Assembly (NCBI RefSeq): GCF_051380735.1
Contig: NZ_JBNYXQ010000001.1
Location: 1-64,000, forward strand
Source of the DNA: Janthinobacterium sp051380735
Lineage (GTDB): Bacteria > Pseudomonadota > Gammaproteobacteria > Burkholderiales > Burkholderiaceae_D
Direction: 5' to 3'
Length of the DNA: 64,000 bases
Under the pieces are notes generated by a model, which saw only the letters and a program-made list of their open reading frames with translations, was not told the origin of the DNA and did not search any database. A program made the position numbers and the translations under genes. Position 1 is the first letter of the stretch; each line of letters begins with the position of its first letter. This document shows positions 1-8,526 of this stretch, in pieces.

Positions 1-1
1 G

Positions 2-271
2 GGCAGGACCTGTCCGGATTTGGATGCGGAACTTTTCTTCGACCCCGATGAGATTCAAGCAGCCTACCTGCTGCGCAAAAAGACACCGCCAGACAAACCC
101 CGCTTGAACGAGGTTCTACGCCAAGTGGCCTGCATTGGCGGCTTCCTCGCCCGCAAGGGCGATGGCGAACCGGGCGTTAAGACGATCTGGCTTGGTTTGA
201 AGGATGTTCATGTGGCGGCGCAAACAATACGCACCCTACGTGAAATGGGGGCGCTCAACAGTTATGTATAA
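2..271 (+). pseudogene. IS4-family transposase, C-terminal part (cut by window start)
   Basis: The reading frame is open from base 2, so the gene begins before the window and only its last 89 codons are visible. The tail, with the segments LDAELFFDPDEIQAAYLL, LRQVACIGGFLARKGDGEPG and KTIWLGLKDVHVAAQTIR, is the conserved C-terminus of DDE transposases of the IS4/Tn5-like group, including the GFLARKGDGEPG stretch near the third catalytic region. Whether the element is intact cannot be judged here. The AT-rich DNA that follows (about 300-430) probably includes the element's right end, but no terminal repeat can be confirmed without the left end. Confidence 0.75.
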
Positions 272-385
272 CGAGGTGGCTATAACTTCAACATGAATCA
301 CCCGCCTTAGTTTTTTATTTTACATAATATAAATTATGCGAAGTCATACCATGATTTATGAGAATGATCGTTTTACCATTTTCTC

Positions 386-401
386 AATCGCAAATGCGAT
401 T
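386..401. repeat. Inverted repeat upstream of the broken gene
   Basis: Arms AATCGCA (386-392) and TGCGATT (395-401) are perfect complements around a 2-base centre. It lies in the AT-rich stretch between the transposase end and the broken gene and could be an operator or IS-end scar. No specific regulator is assigned. Confidence 0.4.
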
Positions 402-468
402 TTGCGTAATCATGCTGCCCCGTCTTTGATCGGCGCAGTTTCCTCCAACACAAGCACACAGGATCAAC

Positions 469-1108
469 ATGATCAACAGCTGCGATAGCGTTCGCACTTC
501 AGGCAACGTGCAGGCGCCAGATCCGCGGACTCAACACCAAACTCTTGAACAACGGCTCGGCTATATCGACCAGTTCACCCTCTCTGCCGATGTGCCCGAC
601 GAAGTGCGGATTCATTTCGAGACTGGCAGAAATCTGTTCGTCTATGCCTGGTACGTGTATCGCTTCAACATGGTGGCGGAACAGCATATTCTGGCGAGCC
701 TGGAAATGGCGGCGCGCATTCGCCTGGCAAGTTTTACAAGTGAGGAACCGCCACGGGGATAGACGAAGTTGTTACGCGCAGCCAGCGTCCATGGACTGAT
801 CGCTAACGAGCGTTGAAGTGAAAGATGAACGGGCGCTGGAGATGGCGCGGGATCGCCATCGTCGTGCCGAGATGCGCAGAATGAACGAGGAAGGTTTGGA
901 CAACTGCGTTGTTGACGATATGAATGTGCAGCCAACCGAGGAAGAGATTCAATTCGACTGGATTGGGCGTTTTATTACGACACTGCCGCATTTGAGAAAT
1001 ATGCATGCCCATGGGACAGATAATCTTCGTCCCAACGTTGGCCTGAGCTTTGATATCGTTCGTGAACTCATCAATCAGCTGTTCGAACAGCATGCAGGCC
1101 AGGAATAG
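469..1108 (+). pseudogene. Broken gene for an uncharacterised cytosolic protein (about 215 codons)
   Basis: The start ATG at 469 has an AGGA ribosome site 6 bases upstream. The frame runs 97 codons to TAG at 760-762. The same frame continues after that stop as TKLLRAASVHGLIANER to TGA at 814-816. Then a +1 shift gives VKDERALEMARDRHRRAE and so on to the stop at 1108. Joined, the pieces make one plausible helical protein: an N-terminal aromatic region with YAWYVYRFNMVAEQH, a middle KLLRAASVHGLI helix, and a C-terminal LPHLRNMHAHG motif. Such motifs occur in hypothetical proteins of HEPN-like, nucleotide-binding character; this comparison is from memory. One nonsense and one frameshift mutation next to an IS end suggest decay. 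A sequencing error could explain one of the two lesions, less likely both. Confidence 0.6.
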
Positions 1109-1299
1109 TCGGTTTTTGATTGAATCTGTTTTTTGCCCATTTCGGACACTTTTTCGATGGTGATCACACCGGCGTCCTTGCCCGCTAGCGGTCCCCCGCA
1201 GCAGGGCAGCCTCAACCGTGCTTCCCTGCCCCTCCCCGTTCATCAAGCAGCGTCATAGTCACAGCCTACTGCTTTGGTTGAGAAAATTTACTTTCATTC

Positions 1300-1318
1300 G
1301 CAAATGAGAATCATTACT
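1300..1318. promoter_or_regulatory. Probable Fur box
   Basis: The stretch around AATGAGAATCATTA matches about 14 of 19 positions of the Fur consensus GATAATGATAATCATTATC. It lies 40 bases upstream of the DUF2061 gene start, in a short AT-rich stretch typical of a promoter. Iron-dependent repression of the downstream genes is inferred. Confidence 0.55.
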
Positions 1319-1358
1319 ATGTAAGTCAATGATCAGCCAGCTCAGAAAGGAGCCTTCC

Positions 1359-1781
1359 ATGCTCACCGCTATCAAAACCGTCAGTCAAGTCATTACCCAT
1401 ATGTCGATCGCATTTGGCCTTGCTTACCTGCTGACGGGCTCACTTGCCCTCGGTGGCCTGGCCGCGATTATCGAACCGGTCATCAATGTGGCCTTGCTGC
1501 CGCTGCATGAAAAGTTGTGGCACGCGATTCGCAGCCGCCAGGCAAAAGAACAGTTGGGCATGGCGGCGGTGGCAGGCGAAAAGCTGAGCCAGACCATGAT
1601 GCATATGGGCGTGGCCTTTTCCGTGATGTACCTGGCCACGGGTTCGGCGGCGTTTGGCAGCTTGCTGGCGATTGTCGAACCGATCTGCAATGTGATCGTG
1701 CTGCCTTTCCATGATGGTTTCTGGGAACGCCTGCGCACGCGCCTTGAGGTGCGCGACGCGCTGCGCCTGGCGCCGCTCTGA
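1359..1781 (+). CDS. Membrane protein with two tandem DUF2061 repeats
   Basis: This is a 140-residue inner-membrane protein. The start ATG at 1359 is chosen because AAAGGAG lies 7 bases upstream; an ATG 30 bases earlier has no such site. Residues 14-54 and 82-122 are two copies of the same 41-residue unit: each starts HM, contains an AxxEP(V/I)xNV motif and ends (E/D)(K/G)(L/F)W. DUF2061 proteins normally carry one unit, so this is an internal duplication giving probably four short membrane spans. The function of DUF2061 is unknown. A Fur-like box lies just upstream and the catalase-family gene follows 106 bases downstream, so both may belong to an iron/oxidative-stress unit. Confidence 0.75.
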   Translation: MLTAIKTVSQVITHMSIAFGLAYLLTGSLALGGLAAIIEPVINVALLPLHEKLWHAIRSRQAKEQLGMAAVAGEKLSQTMMHMGVAFSVMYLATGSAAFGSLLAIVEPICNVIVLPFHDGFWERLRTRLEVRDALRLAPL

Positions 1782-1887
1782 GCGCACTGCGGCGCGGCTG
1801 AATGTCTGCACTCTGTATGCCAGCATACAGAAGGGAAAGCTGCTTGCGGTAATCATGGCCCACACCTACTATTTTCAAGGAAAAGCC

Positions 1888-3018
1888 ATGTCCGCCATTC
1901 CCCGCCCGCCCCTGCCTTACGATCCTCGCTATGAATACGAAGAGGAAGGCGAGCAAGATACCAAGGCGCAACTACTGCAAACCTTGCATGGCATCTCGTC
2001 CACGACGTTTAAAGACTCCGGCCACCCGATCCGCAGCGTGCACGCCAAGAGCCATGCCTTGCTGCGCGGCCAGTTGCAGGTGCTTGATAACCTGGCGCCC
2101 GAGCTGGCGCAGGGGCTTTTTGCGCAGCCGGGCACTTACCCGGTGGTGATGCGCGTATCGACCATTCCAGGCGACATGCTTGACGACAATGTATCAGTGC
2201 CGCGCGGCATGGCCATCAAGGTCGTTGGCGTGCCGGGCACGCAGCTGTCCACGCTGGACGGTGAAGACAGTACGGCCAGCGTGCCGGCGGCCACCCAGGA
2301 TTTCGTGATGGTCAACGGCCCTGTGTTCCAGGCGCCGACCGCGAAGAAATTTCTCGGCAGCCTGAAGCTGCTGGCCAGCACCACCGACAAGGTTCCGCGC
2401 CTGAAGCAGGCACTGTCGACCGTGCTGCAAGGCGCCGAAAAAGCGCTGGAAGCGGTTGGCGGCGAAAGCGCATTGCTCAAAGGCATGGGCGGCCATCCGG
2501 AAACCAATGTACTTGGGGAAACCTATTTCAGCCAGGTGCCGATCTTGTATGGCGCGTACATGGCCAAGCTGCAGCTGGTGCCGGTGTCGCCGGAACTGGC
2601 GGCGCTGAAAGACGCGCCGGTCGACCTGGACGGCAAGCCGAACGGCTTGCGCGAGGCGGTACAAGCGTTTTTTGCCAGCCATGCTGCGACGTGGGAGCTG
2701 CGCGTGCAACTGTGCCGCGATATCGACGCCATGCCGCTAGAAGACGCTTCAGTCGAATGGCCACAGGAAGACAGCCCTTTCCTGCCGGTAGCGCGCATTA
2801 CGGCGCCGCCACAGGCGGGCTGGAGCGAGGCGCTGTCACGCGCCATCGATGACGGCATGTCGTTTACGCCGTGGCACGGCGTGCTGGAGCACCGTCCGCT
2901 GGGCTCGATCATGCGCGTACGCAAGGCAGCCTACGCGATGTCCGCGCGCTTTCGCTTCGAGCGCACGGGCATCGAGGCACGCGAGCCACGCGGCGAGCAA
3001 GACTTGCCTGTCGTCTAA
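1888..3018 (+). CDS. Catalase-family protein (y4iL-like)
   Basis: This 376-residue protein resembles the small, divergent catalase-like family rather than monofunctional KatA/KatE, which are longer. The motif RSVHAKSHALLRGQ (about residues 49-62) corresponds to the distal-histidine segment of catalases, and PRGMAIKVVG followed by DFVMVNGPVF corresponds to the haem-pocket segment with its Asn. The usual proximal RxFxY motif is not evident; RKAAYAMSARFRFER near the C-terminus is the nearest equivalent, so peroxide-degrading activity is not assured. The frame is open further upstream, but ATG 1888 is preferred because AAGGAA lies 8 bases before it. No signal peptide is seen. Confidence 0.75.
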   Translation: MSAIPRPPLPYDPRYEYEEEGEQDTKAQLLQTLHGISSTTFKDSGHPIRSVHAKSHALLRGQLQVLDNLAPELAQGLFAQPGTYPVVMRVSTIPGDMLDDNVSVPRGMAIKVVGVPGTQLSTLDGEDSTASVPAATQDFVMVNGPVFQAPTAKKFLGSLKLLASTTDKVPRLKQALSTVLQGAEKALEAVGGESALLKGMGGHPETNVLGETYFSQVPILYGAYMAKLQLVPVSPELAALKDAPVDLDGKPNGLREAVQAFFASHAATWELRVQLCRDIDAMPLEDASVEWPQEDSPFLPVARITAPPQAGWSEALSRAIDDGMSFTPWHGVLEHRPLGSIMRVRKAAYAMSARFRFERTGIEAREPRGEQDLPVV

Positions 3019-3081
3019 GGGAACACGGCCTGGCGGCCAGATTGCTTACACTAACGGTTTTGACTTGCCGCCAGGATACCC

Positions 3082-3735
3082 ATGAGCTATTACAACCGCT
3101 ATCGCCATCTCGCCATCGACGAAGCCAAGCCGGCGCCCACGCCCGGGCAGATCGCTGCCATAGAAACCGAGCTGCAAGCAAGCCTGCCCGCGAGTTTCCT
3201 GGAGTTTCTGCAGGTAGCCAACGGCGGCGAGATCGACTACTACTGCGACGTGCCCGATGGTCGTGGCGGCTTCGAGCAGATGTCGTTTCCGGGTATCTTC
3301 AGTGCTGACGAGGGCGATTTTTGCGATTGCACGCTGGTGGGCGAGCTGCGCGCCGCACGCAAGCATATGGAGATGCCGGAAAAAATCCTGCCGTTTACCC
3401 GTGATGGCGGCGACTCCATGCTGTTCCTGGACTTGAGCGACGAAGGCCAGGGCCGGGTACTGGCCCATATCCGCGAGCTGCCGGCCTGGACCGGGCCACG
3501 CGCACCAGCCGGCCTGATGGTGCTGGCGCCCTCTTTCGATGCCTATATCAGCAGTCTGTATCTGGACAAGGACACCGTCGTTCGTGACCTGGAGCAATAC
3601 GCTAGCCAGCCATCGCACCTGGCAGCCACCGCCGAATATCTCGATATCGGCCTGCCCGGCTGGCGCGAGGACCCGGATATTGGCCCGCTGTTTCGCCGCC
3701 TGGAAGTTGAGCTGGGCGGCAGCACCGTCGAGTAA
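3082..3735 (+). CDS. SMI1/KNR4 family protein
   Basis: This is a 217-residue cytosolic protein. The N-terminal third carries the SMI1/KNR4 signature: TPGQIAAIETELQASLPASF followed by LEFLQVANGGEIDYY, then an SFPGIFSADEG loop. The start ATG at 3082 has AGGA 8 bases upstream. In bacteria this fold is common in immunity proteins of polymorphic toxin systems and also in free-standing proteins of unknown role. No toxin gene lies next to it, so an immunity role is not supported by context; it could be an orphan immunity gene. Confidence 0.75.
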   Translation: MSYYNRYRHLAIDEAKPAPTPGQIAAIETELQASLPASFLEFLQVANGGEIDYYCDVPDGRGGFEQMSFPGIFSADEGDFCDCTLVGELRAARKHMEMPEKILPFTRDGGDSMLFLDLSDEGQGRVLAHIRELPAWTGPRAPAGLMVLAPSFDAYISSLYLDKDTVVRDLEQYASQPSHLAATAEYLDIGLPGWREDPDIGPLFRRLEVELGGSTVE

Positions 3736-3788
3736 AAGAAGCCCGCGCCGGGCGGCCCTGCCTTGGCGCGCGCCCGGGTGCTGGCCGC

Positions 3789-4211
3789 ATGGCTTACAAT
3801 GCTTTCATCTTGTCTTCCATGTCTTTCATGTCTTCCATACTCAAGAAAAGTCTGCTGATGGTTGCCGGCCTGCTGTTGGCCATGCTGCTCGCCATCTGGC
3901 TGTCGGTCAAGATCAATGCCGCCGAGCACGCCAAGCTGTACGCCCAAGCCTGGAGCCCCAGCGGCAAATGCGTGATCAATACCTATTCGCCCGCCTATGG
4001 CAGCGGCACGGTATCGAATATTGTGCGCTCGCTGAGCACGCAATCGTTCTTCCGTGTGTATGACAAGCAGGGAGAAATGCTGGAAAGCACCGAATGGGTG
4101 CTCGATCTGCATGAGGATGGCTTGCAGGACTTTGCCCGCTGGGGCAAGGAACGCGCAATCTACCCGACCGACATGGGTTATGAGGGCTGGACCCTGCCAC
4201 AATGCGCGTAA
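3789..4211 (+). CDS. Small single-span membrane protein, unknown function
   Basis: The protein has up to 140 residues. A hydrophobic segment (SLLMVAGLLLAMLLAIWLSV) near residues 20-40 is a signal anchor, followed by an exported domain of about 100 residues with two cysteines. The start is uncertain: ATGs at 3789, 3819, 3828 and others lie in a repetitive tcttccatg/tctttcatg stretch, and 3828 would place the anchor closest to the N-terminus. No family was recognised. It is convergent with the MerR-type regulator, with only 17 bases between the stop codons. Confidence 0.6.
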   Translation: MAYNAFILSSMSFMSSILKKSLLMVAGLLLAMLLAIWLSVKINAAEHAKLYAQAWSPSGKCVINTYSPAYGSGTVSNIVRSLSTQSFFRVYDKQGEMLESTEWVLDLHEDGLQDFARWGKERAIYPTDMGYEGWTLPQCA

Positions 4212-4228
4212 TTTGAACGCTTGCCCGA

Positions 4229-4660
4229 TTAATGCAGTTCGGTATGGCAGGCGCAATCGTTGGCGCTGGCCGCTTCCGACAGGTTTTGCAGGATTGCGCA
4301 GTCTTGCGACGGCGTCGGCTGGTCGCACTGGTGGCGCAGGCTGACCAGTTGCTGCTGCAAGGTTTGCAGGTTGGCCATCTGCTCGGCGATGCGCTCGATA
4401 TGATGGTCCAGCAGTTGATTGACGCTCTGGCAGCCTTCGGCCGGGTTGTTCTTAAATTCCAGCAAGGCGCGTATATCGCTCAAACCGATCTGCAATGAAC
4501 GGCAATGGCGGATGAATTGCAGCCGTTCCTGGTGCTCCGCCTTGTATTCGCGGTAGCCGGCGCTGCTGCGGCCTGGTTCCTGCAGCAAGCCCGCCTTTTC
4601 ATAGTAGCGCACCGTTTCAACGTCGCAATGGGTGCGCTTGGCCAGTTCTCCGATACGCAT
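4229..4660 (-). CDS. cadR: MerR-family Cd(II)/Pb(II)-responsive regulator
   Basis: This 143-residue regulator has an N-terminal winged helix (MRIGELAKRTHCDVETVRYY), a dimerisation helix and a C-terminal metal loop. Cysteines at 77, 112 and 121 sit where CadR/PbrR proteins hold their metal ligands (77, 112 and about 119). The tail adds C136, C138, H139 and H143, like the His-rich tail of CadR. It is divergent from the P-type ATPase gene across a 97-base intergenic region carrying a perfect dyad in a 19-base promoter spacer. It should therefore distort that promoter on metal binding and switch on efflux. Cd/Pb specificity (rather than Zn) is inferred from the cysteine pattern. Confidence 0.85.
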   Translation of the reverse strand: MRIGELAKRTHCDVETVRYYEKAGLLQEPGRSSAGYREYKAEHQERLQFIRHCRSLQIGLSDIRALLEFKNNPAEGCQSVNQLLDHHIERIAEQMANLQTLQQQLVSLRHQCDQPTPSQDCAILQNLSEAASANDCACHTELH

Positions 4661-4693
4661 GGCAGTCCTTTTCTTGTATCGTGTAAATTTCGC

Positions 4694-4724
4694 TTGACCC
4701 TGTAGCGGCTACAGGGTTTCTAAT
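4694..4724 (+). promoter_or_regulatory. MerR-type promoter/operator of the metal-efflux ATPase
   Basis: A -35 element TTGACC (4694-4699) and a -10 element TCTAAT (4719-4724) are separated by 19 bases, the over-long spacing typical of MerR-activated promoters. Inside lies a perfect dyad with arms ACCCTGTAGC (4697-4706) and GCTACAGGGT (4708-4717). This matches the organisation of cad/pbr/zntA promoters, so CadR is the expected regulator. Confidence 0.9.
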
Positions 4725-4757
4725 GCAAGCATACACGAATCCCTGAAGGATGATGCG

Positions 4758-7061
4758 ATGCCGCACGATCACCACCACCATACGCCAACGCCAGCACCGT
4801 CGAACGACCAGCCGCACGATCACGGCCATGACAAGCCAGATGCATCTGCGCATTCCCATGGCGGCTGCTGTTCCCACAGCCATGCCGAGGTGGCTGCGCC
4901 AGCGGCGGCATTCGAACTGCCCAGCGCTGCGGGTGCGCCTGCTGGCGCGCAAACGGCCAAATACCGCATCGCGAACATGGATTGCCCGGTGGAAGAACGC
5001 CTGATCCGCAACAAGCTCTCCGGCATGGACGGCGTGGTCGGGCTTGATTTCAACCTGATGAACCGGGTGCTGGACGTGCACCACACCCTGCCGTCTATGG
5101 CGACCGTGGAAGCGGCGATGCACGGCATCGGCATGCAGGCCGTGCCGGTCGAAGATGGCGTGGCCACCGTGACCAATCCCGACGAAGGCAAGCTCTCTGG
5201 CATGCAGAAAAGCCTGCTGGCCGTCTCCGGCTTAGCCGCCGTGGCCGCCGAGGCCTTGGCCTGGACCGCGCACCAGGACAATTCGCCGCTGGTGATCGCG
5301 CTGGCCCTGCTGTCGATCGCCACCGGTGGCTGGCCGACCCTGAAAAAGGGCTGGATCGCCCTGAAAAGCTTGACCCTGAATATCAACTTCCTGATGAGCC
5401 TGGCGGTGCTCGGTGCAGTGGCCATCGGCCAGTGGCCGGAAGCGGCGATGGTGATTTTCCTGTTCGCGATTGCCGAACTGATCGAAGGCCTGTCGCTGAA
5501 CCGCGCGCGCAATGCCGTGCACAGCCTGATGCAGCTGGCACCGGACGTGGCCACCGTGCAGACTGGCAATGAGTGGCACAGCGTGCCGGTGGCGCAGGTG
5601 GCCGCAGGCAGCCTGGTGCGCGTGAAGCCGGGCGAACGCATTGCCCTGGACGGCATCGTGCAAAGCGGCCAGTCCGCCGTCAACCAGGCGCCGATCACGG
5701 GCGAAAGCATGCCGGTGGACAAGGCTGCCGGCGATGTGGTGTATGCCGGCACCATCAATGAACTGGGTTTGCTCGATATTAAGGTGACGGCCAGCAGCGG
5801 CAATAGCACGCTGGCAAAAATCGTCAGGGTGATCGAGGAAACCCAGGGCAAGCAGGCACCCACCCAGCGTTTTGTCGACCAGTTCGCGCGCTATTACACG
5901 CCGGTGGTGGTGGTGTTCGCCATCCTGGTGGCCGTGCTGCCGCCCTTGCTGCTGGGCCAGCCGCTGATGGACTGGATCTATAAAGCGCTGGTGATGCTGG
6001 TGATCGCCTGCCCTTGCGCCCTGGTCATATCCACGCCGGTCACGGTGGTCAGCGGCCTGACGGCGGCGGCGCGGCGCGGCATCCTGGTAAAAGGCGGGCA
6101 ATTCCTGGAAACCGGCCATCAAATCAAGGCGATCGCCGTCGACAAGACCGGCACCTTGACCATGGGCAAACCTGCCGTAACGGAGGTGGTTGCCTTCGAT
6201 GGCCGCAGCCGTGAAGATATCCTGTTGCTGGCCGCCAGCCTGGAAGCCGGTTCCGCCCATCCGCTGGCCGCTGCGATTGTCAAGGCGGGCCCGCCGGCGG
6301 ACCAGTTGCAAGCGGTAACGCAATTTACCGCACTGCATGGCCGTGGCGTGCAAGGCCTGCTTGCCGGCCAGACCTATTACCTTGGCAACGCGCGTCTGAT
6401 GCAGGAGTTGAAGCTGCTGACACCAAAGCTGCAAGCGGTTCTTGCTCGGCTGGAACAGCAAGCCTATACGGCAATGGTTATTGCCGACGGTCGCCAGGCG
6501 CTGGGCGTAATCGCCGTGGCCGATGTGCTGCGCCCACAAGCGGCCGCCGCGATTGCTCGCTTGACTTCCATGGGCGTGACCACCGTCATGCTGACCGGCG
6601 ACAACGCACTGACGGCGCAGCGCATCGCCGATGAAGTCGGCGTGACGCTGGTGAAGGCGGAACTGCTGCCGGAAAACAAGCTCGATGAAATAGTTGCCCT
6701 GCAGCGCCAGTTCGGCGTGGTGGCCATGCTGGGCGATGGCGTCAACGATGCGCCGGCCCTGGCGCAAGCCAATATCGGCTTTGCCATGGGCGCGGCAGGC
6801 AGCGATACGGCAATCGAAACAGCGGACGTGGCACTGATGGACGATGAACTGGGCAAGCTGCCGGAATTTATCAGCCTCTCCCGCCGTACGCGACACATCC
6901 TGATACAAAATATCAGCTTTGCCATCGGCATCAAGCTGGTTTTCTTCGGCCTGGCGCTGTCTGGCCTGGCGACCTTGTGGATGGCCGTGTTTGCCGATGT
7001 GGGCGCCAGCTTGCTGGTGGTGGCCAATGGCTTGCGGCTGCTGCGAAGCGCAAAGGATTAA
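4758..7061 (+). CDS. cadA: Heavy-metal translocating P1B-type ATPase (Cd/Zn/Pb efflux)
   Basis: This 767-residue inner-membrane pump exports divalent soft-metal ions using ATP. Residues 1-45 are very rich in His with a CC pair (HDHHHH, HSHGGCCSHSH). A heavy-metal-associated domain follows at about 66-135; its site reads NMDCPVEE, with one Cys rather than CxxC. Core motifs are TGES (T314), the CPC ion-binding motif (418-420), the phosphorylated Asp of DKTGTLT (D462), an HP motif (SAHPLA) and GDGVNDAP (659-666). The start ATG at 4758 has GAAGGA 8 bases upstream. Its expression should be controlled by the divergent CadR. The next gene starts 2 bases after its stop. Confidence 0.95.
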   Translation: MPHDHHHHTPTPAPSNDQPHDHGHDKPDASAHSHGGCCSHSHAEVAAPAAAFELPSAAGAPAGAQTAKYRIANMDCPVEERLIRNKLSGMDGVVGLDFNLMNRVLDVHHTLPSMATVEAAMHGIGMQAVPVEDGVATVTNPDEGKLSGMQKSLLAVSGLAAVAAEALAWTAHQDNSPLVIALALLSIATGGWPTLKKGWIALKSLTLNINFLMSLAVLGAVAIGQWPEAAMVIFLFAIAELIEGLSLNRARNAVHSLMQLAPDVATVQTGNEWHSVPVAQVAAGSLVRVKPGERIALDGIVQSGQSAVNQAPITGESMPVDKAAGDVVYAGTINELGLLDIKVTASSGNSTLAKIVRVIEETQGKQAPTQRFVDQFARYYTPVVVVFAILVAVLPPLLLGQPLMDWIYKALVMLVIACPCALVISTPVTVVSGLTAAARRGILVKGGQFLETGHQIKAIAVDKTGTLTMGKPAVTEVVAFDGRSREDILLLAASLEAGSAHPLAAAIVKAGPPADQLQAVTQFTALHGRGVQGLLAGQTYYLGNARLMQELKLLTPKLQAVLARLEQQAYTAMVIADGRQALGVIAVADVLRPQAAAAIARLTSMGVTTVMLTGDNALTAQRIADEVGVTLVKAELLPENKLDEIVALQRQFGVVAMLGDGVNDAPALAQANIGFAMGAAGSDTAIETADVALMDDELGKLPEFISLSRRTRHILIQNISFAIGIKLVFFGLALSGLATLWMAVFADVGASLLVVANGLRLLRSAKD

Positions 7062-7063
7062 CC

Positions 7064-7645
7064 ATGTTGCAACATCAAAAAATCACACTGGAAACGCCGG
7101 GCATGGTGCTGTTCGATCCTGTCACGCTGGCTGCGTTTATCGAGCAGCAACAGATCAAGGCCATCGATCTGCTGCAGTATTTCAATGATTTTCCCGCGGT
7201 GGGAAACGCCGCCATCGCCCAGGGCTGTTTGCTGCCGGTTTATTATATTTCTCCATGGGACTACCAACTGGTCTTCAACGACGGCGCCGCCTTCAGCACC
7301 CAGCCTCCGCTGCTCGATACCGTGCTGGACATTGTTTTGCCTTTGAAAATCACCAGTAGCAGCCTGATCGTGACGGATCTGTTCGGCATCATGGACTTCG
7401 ACCTCGATTACTGCCTGAACTTCCCGCCAGCGCACGAGCGCCTGGGTGTGGACGCGCAAATCAGCGTGGCGCCGGGAAACTATGCGGTCAGGGTCGCCAA
7501 GTTTATCGACCGGCAAGATAGCGATCTGGAAAACCGTGTCTGCGGTTATGAGTTCCTGCTGCAGCCAGTGGCAAGCCTGCCGGCCATGCCTGATCTCGAT
7601 ATCGATGACATCGCCTACGACATTGACGGCCTGATGCAGGCCTGA
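7064..7645 (+). CDS. Uncharacterised protein co-transcribed with cadA
   Basis: This is a 193-residue soluble protein of no recognised family. It is acidic, has no signal peptide or membrane span, and ends in an Asp-rich tail (PDLDIDDIAYDIDG). A mid-region with SSLIVTDLFGIMDFDLDY and PGNYAVRVAKFIDRQ looks like a beta-rich fold. The start ATG at 7064 is 2 bases after the cadA stop, so translation is probably coupled and expression metal-induced; AAAGGA of the cadA end serves as ribosome site. An accessory metal-handling role is only suggested by position. Confidence 0.7.
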   Translation: MLQHQKITLETPGMVLFDPVTLAAFIEQQQIKAIDLLQYFNDFPAVGNAAIAQGCLLPVYYISPWDYQLVFNDGAAFSTQPPLLDTVLDIVLPLKITSSSLIVTDLFGIMDFDLDYCLNFPPAHERLGVDAQISVAPGNYAVRVAKFIDRQDSDLENRVCGYEFLLQPVASLPAMPDLDIDDIAYDIDGLMQA

Positions 7646-7758
7646 GAGGCTTGCGTAGGCAGCCCCCTGCCGGAATGCACTGCGCTATATCCGGGGTGGA
7701 CAGTTGCCATAAAAAAACGTTCCATCAGGGTTAATTTCACAACAAAATTCAAGGACCC

Positions 7759-7956
7759 GTGAGTAAGCTCGCAACCGCCCTGCTCCTGCTATTTTGTGCC
7801 GGCGCCGCCGCAGCTGCCCCGCCCGCCGCGCTAGCTACGGCCTGCACTTCACCTGCGCAGGCCGTGCGCGAACACGGCTATGTGATCATAAATGGCATTG
7901 AGCATAGTCAATCCCGCCCTGGGCTGGCGCAGGTGGCATATCGTGACGCACAATGA
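7759..7956 (+). pseudogene. Short signal-peptide ORF, probable N-terminal remnant
   Basis: A GTG start at 7759 with AAGGA 5 bases upstream opens a 65-codon frame. Residues 1-25 are a clear signal peptide (KLATALLLLFCAGAAAAAP). The next segment, CTSPAQAVREHGYVIINGIE, resembles the mature N-terminus of secreted alpha/beta hydrolases, which continue with an oxyanion HGGPG motif. Here the frame departs after about residue 50 and stops, and no hydrolase core follows before the next gene. It is most likely a truncated gene, but a genuine small secreted protein cannot be excluded. Confidence 0.4.
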
Positions 7957-7998
7957 TACGCGTGCCTGCATCTGGCTACCACTACAAGGAATAATTTC

Positions 7999-8526
7999 AT
8001 GCATCATTTTTATCGCGCGAAGCTGCAGATAGCCGCCGTTGTGCTGGCGATGGCATCCTCGCTGGCATGCGCCGAGACCGGCCCTGAACTGGAAAATGGC
8101 CTGACCAGCGCGCTGCACCTTAAAAAAGGCGGCAGCGAACGGGTGGGCACTTCCGGCAAGGCGATCCAGGCATATGCGCGTGCCGGCTATATTGACGCCA
8201 GGCCGGACTTGCGGGCCGACTATACCGACTACTACCTGCTCAAAAAGCCGGCGCCTTTCATGGGGCACGAACTGGTGATGATCGAAGAAGAATATATGTT
8301 GCGCTATATCGGCTGCTGCGTCAGTCCCGGTGCCGGCCTGAGCGTGAAAGTCAACGGCAGTATCAGAGCACTGGAGGCCTTTGCCCATGCACACCGCTGC
8401 AGCCTCATCGATAATGCTGATATGCAAGGTGAATTGGCCAGCCTGGGTATCCGCCGAAAGCTGGCGCCGGGCCGCTATGCGACGCTGAGTTGCCGTGAAC
8501 GCGATGCCGAACGCGAACGCGATTGA
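7999..8526 (+). CDS. Secreted protein of unknown function
   Basis: The product has 175 residues with a signal peptide of about 25 (KLQIAAVVLAMASSLACAE). The start ATG at 7999 has AAGGA 9 bases upstream. The mature part has six Cys-region features: a CC pair in RYIGCCVSPGAG and single cysteines in AHRCSLID and ATLSCRERD, suggesting disulfides in the periplasm. The last codons are a short direct repeat giving RERDAERERD. No family recognised. It lies between two likely gene remnants, yet its own frame and start look intact. Confidence 0.6.
   Translation: MHHFYRAKLQIAAVVLAMASSLACAETGPELENGLTSALHLKKGGSERVGTSGKAIQAYARAGYIDARPDLRADYTDYYLLKKPAPFMGHELVMIEEEYMLRYIGCCVSPGAGLSVKVNGSIRALEAFAHAHRCSLIDNADMQGELASLGIRRKLAPGRYATLSCRERDAERERD

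Noticed and set aside
355..375. Fur-like sequence upstream of the broken gene
   Set aside because: Only one half (ATGAGAATGAT) fits; the second half diverges, unlike the sites at 1300 and 17754.
5232..6908. 558-codon leftward frame inside cadA
   Set aside because: It is antisense to a clear P-type ATPase and reads as His/Gln/Arg-rich low-quality protein, typical of GC-rich shadow frames.
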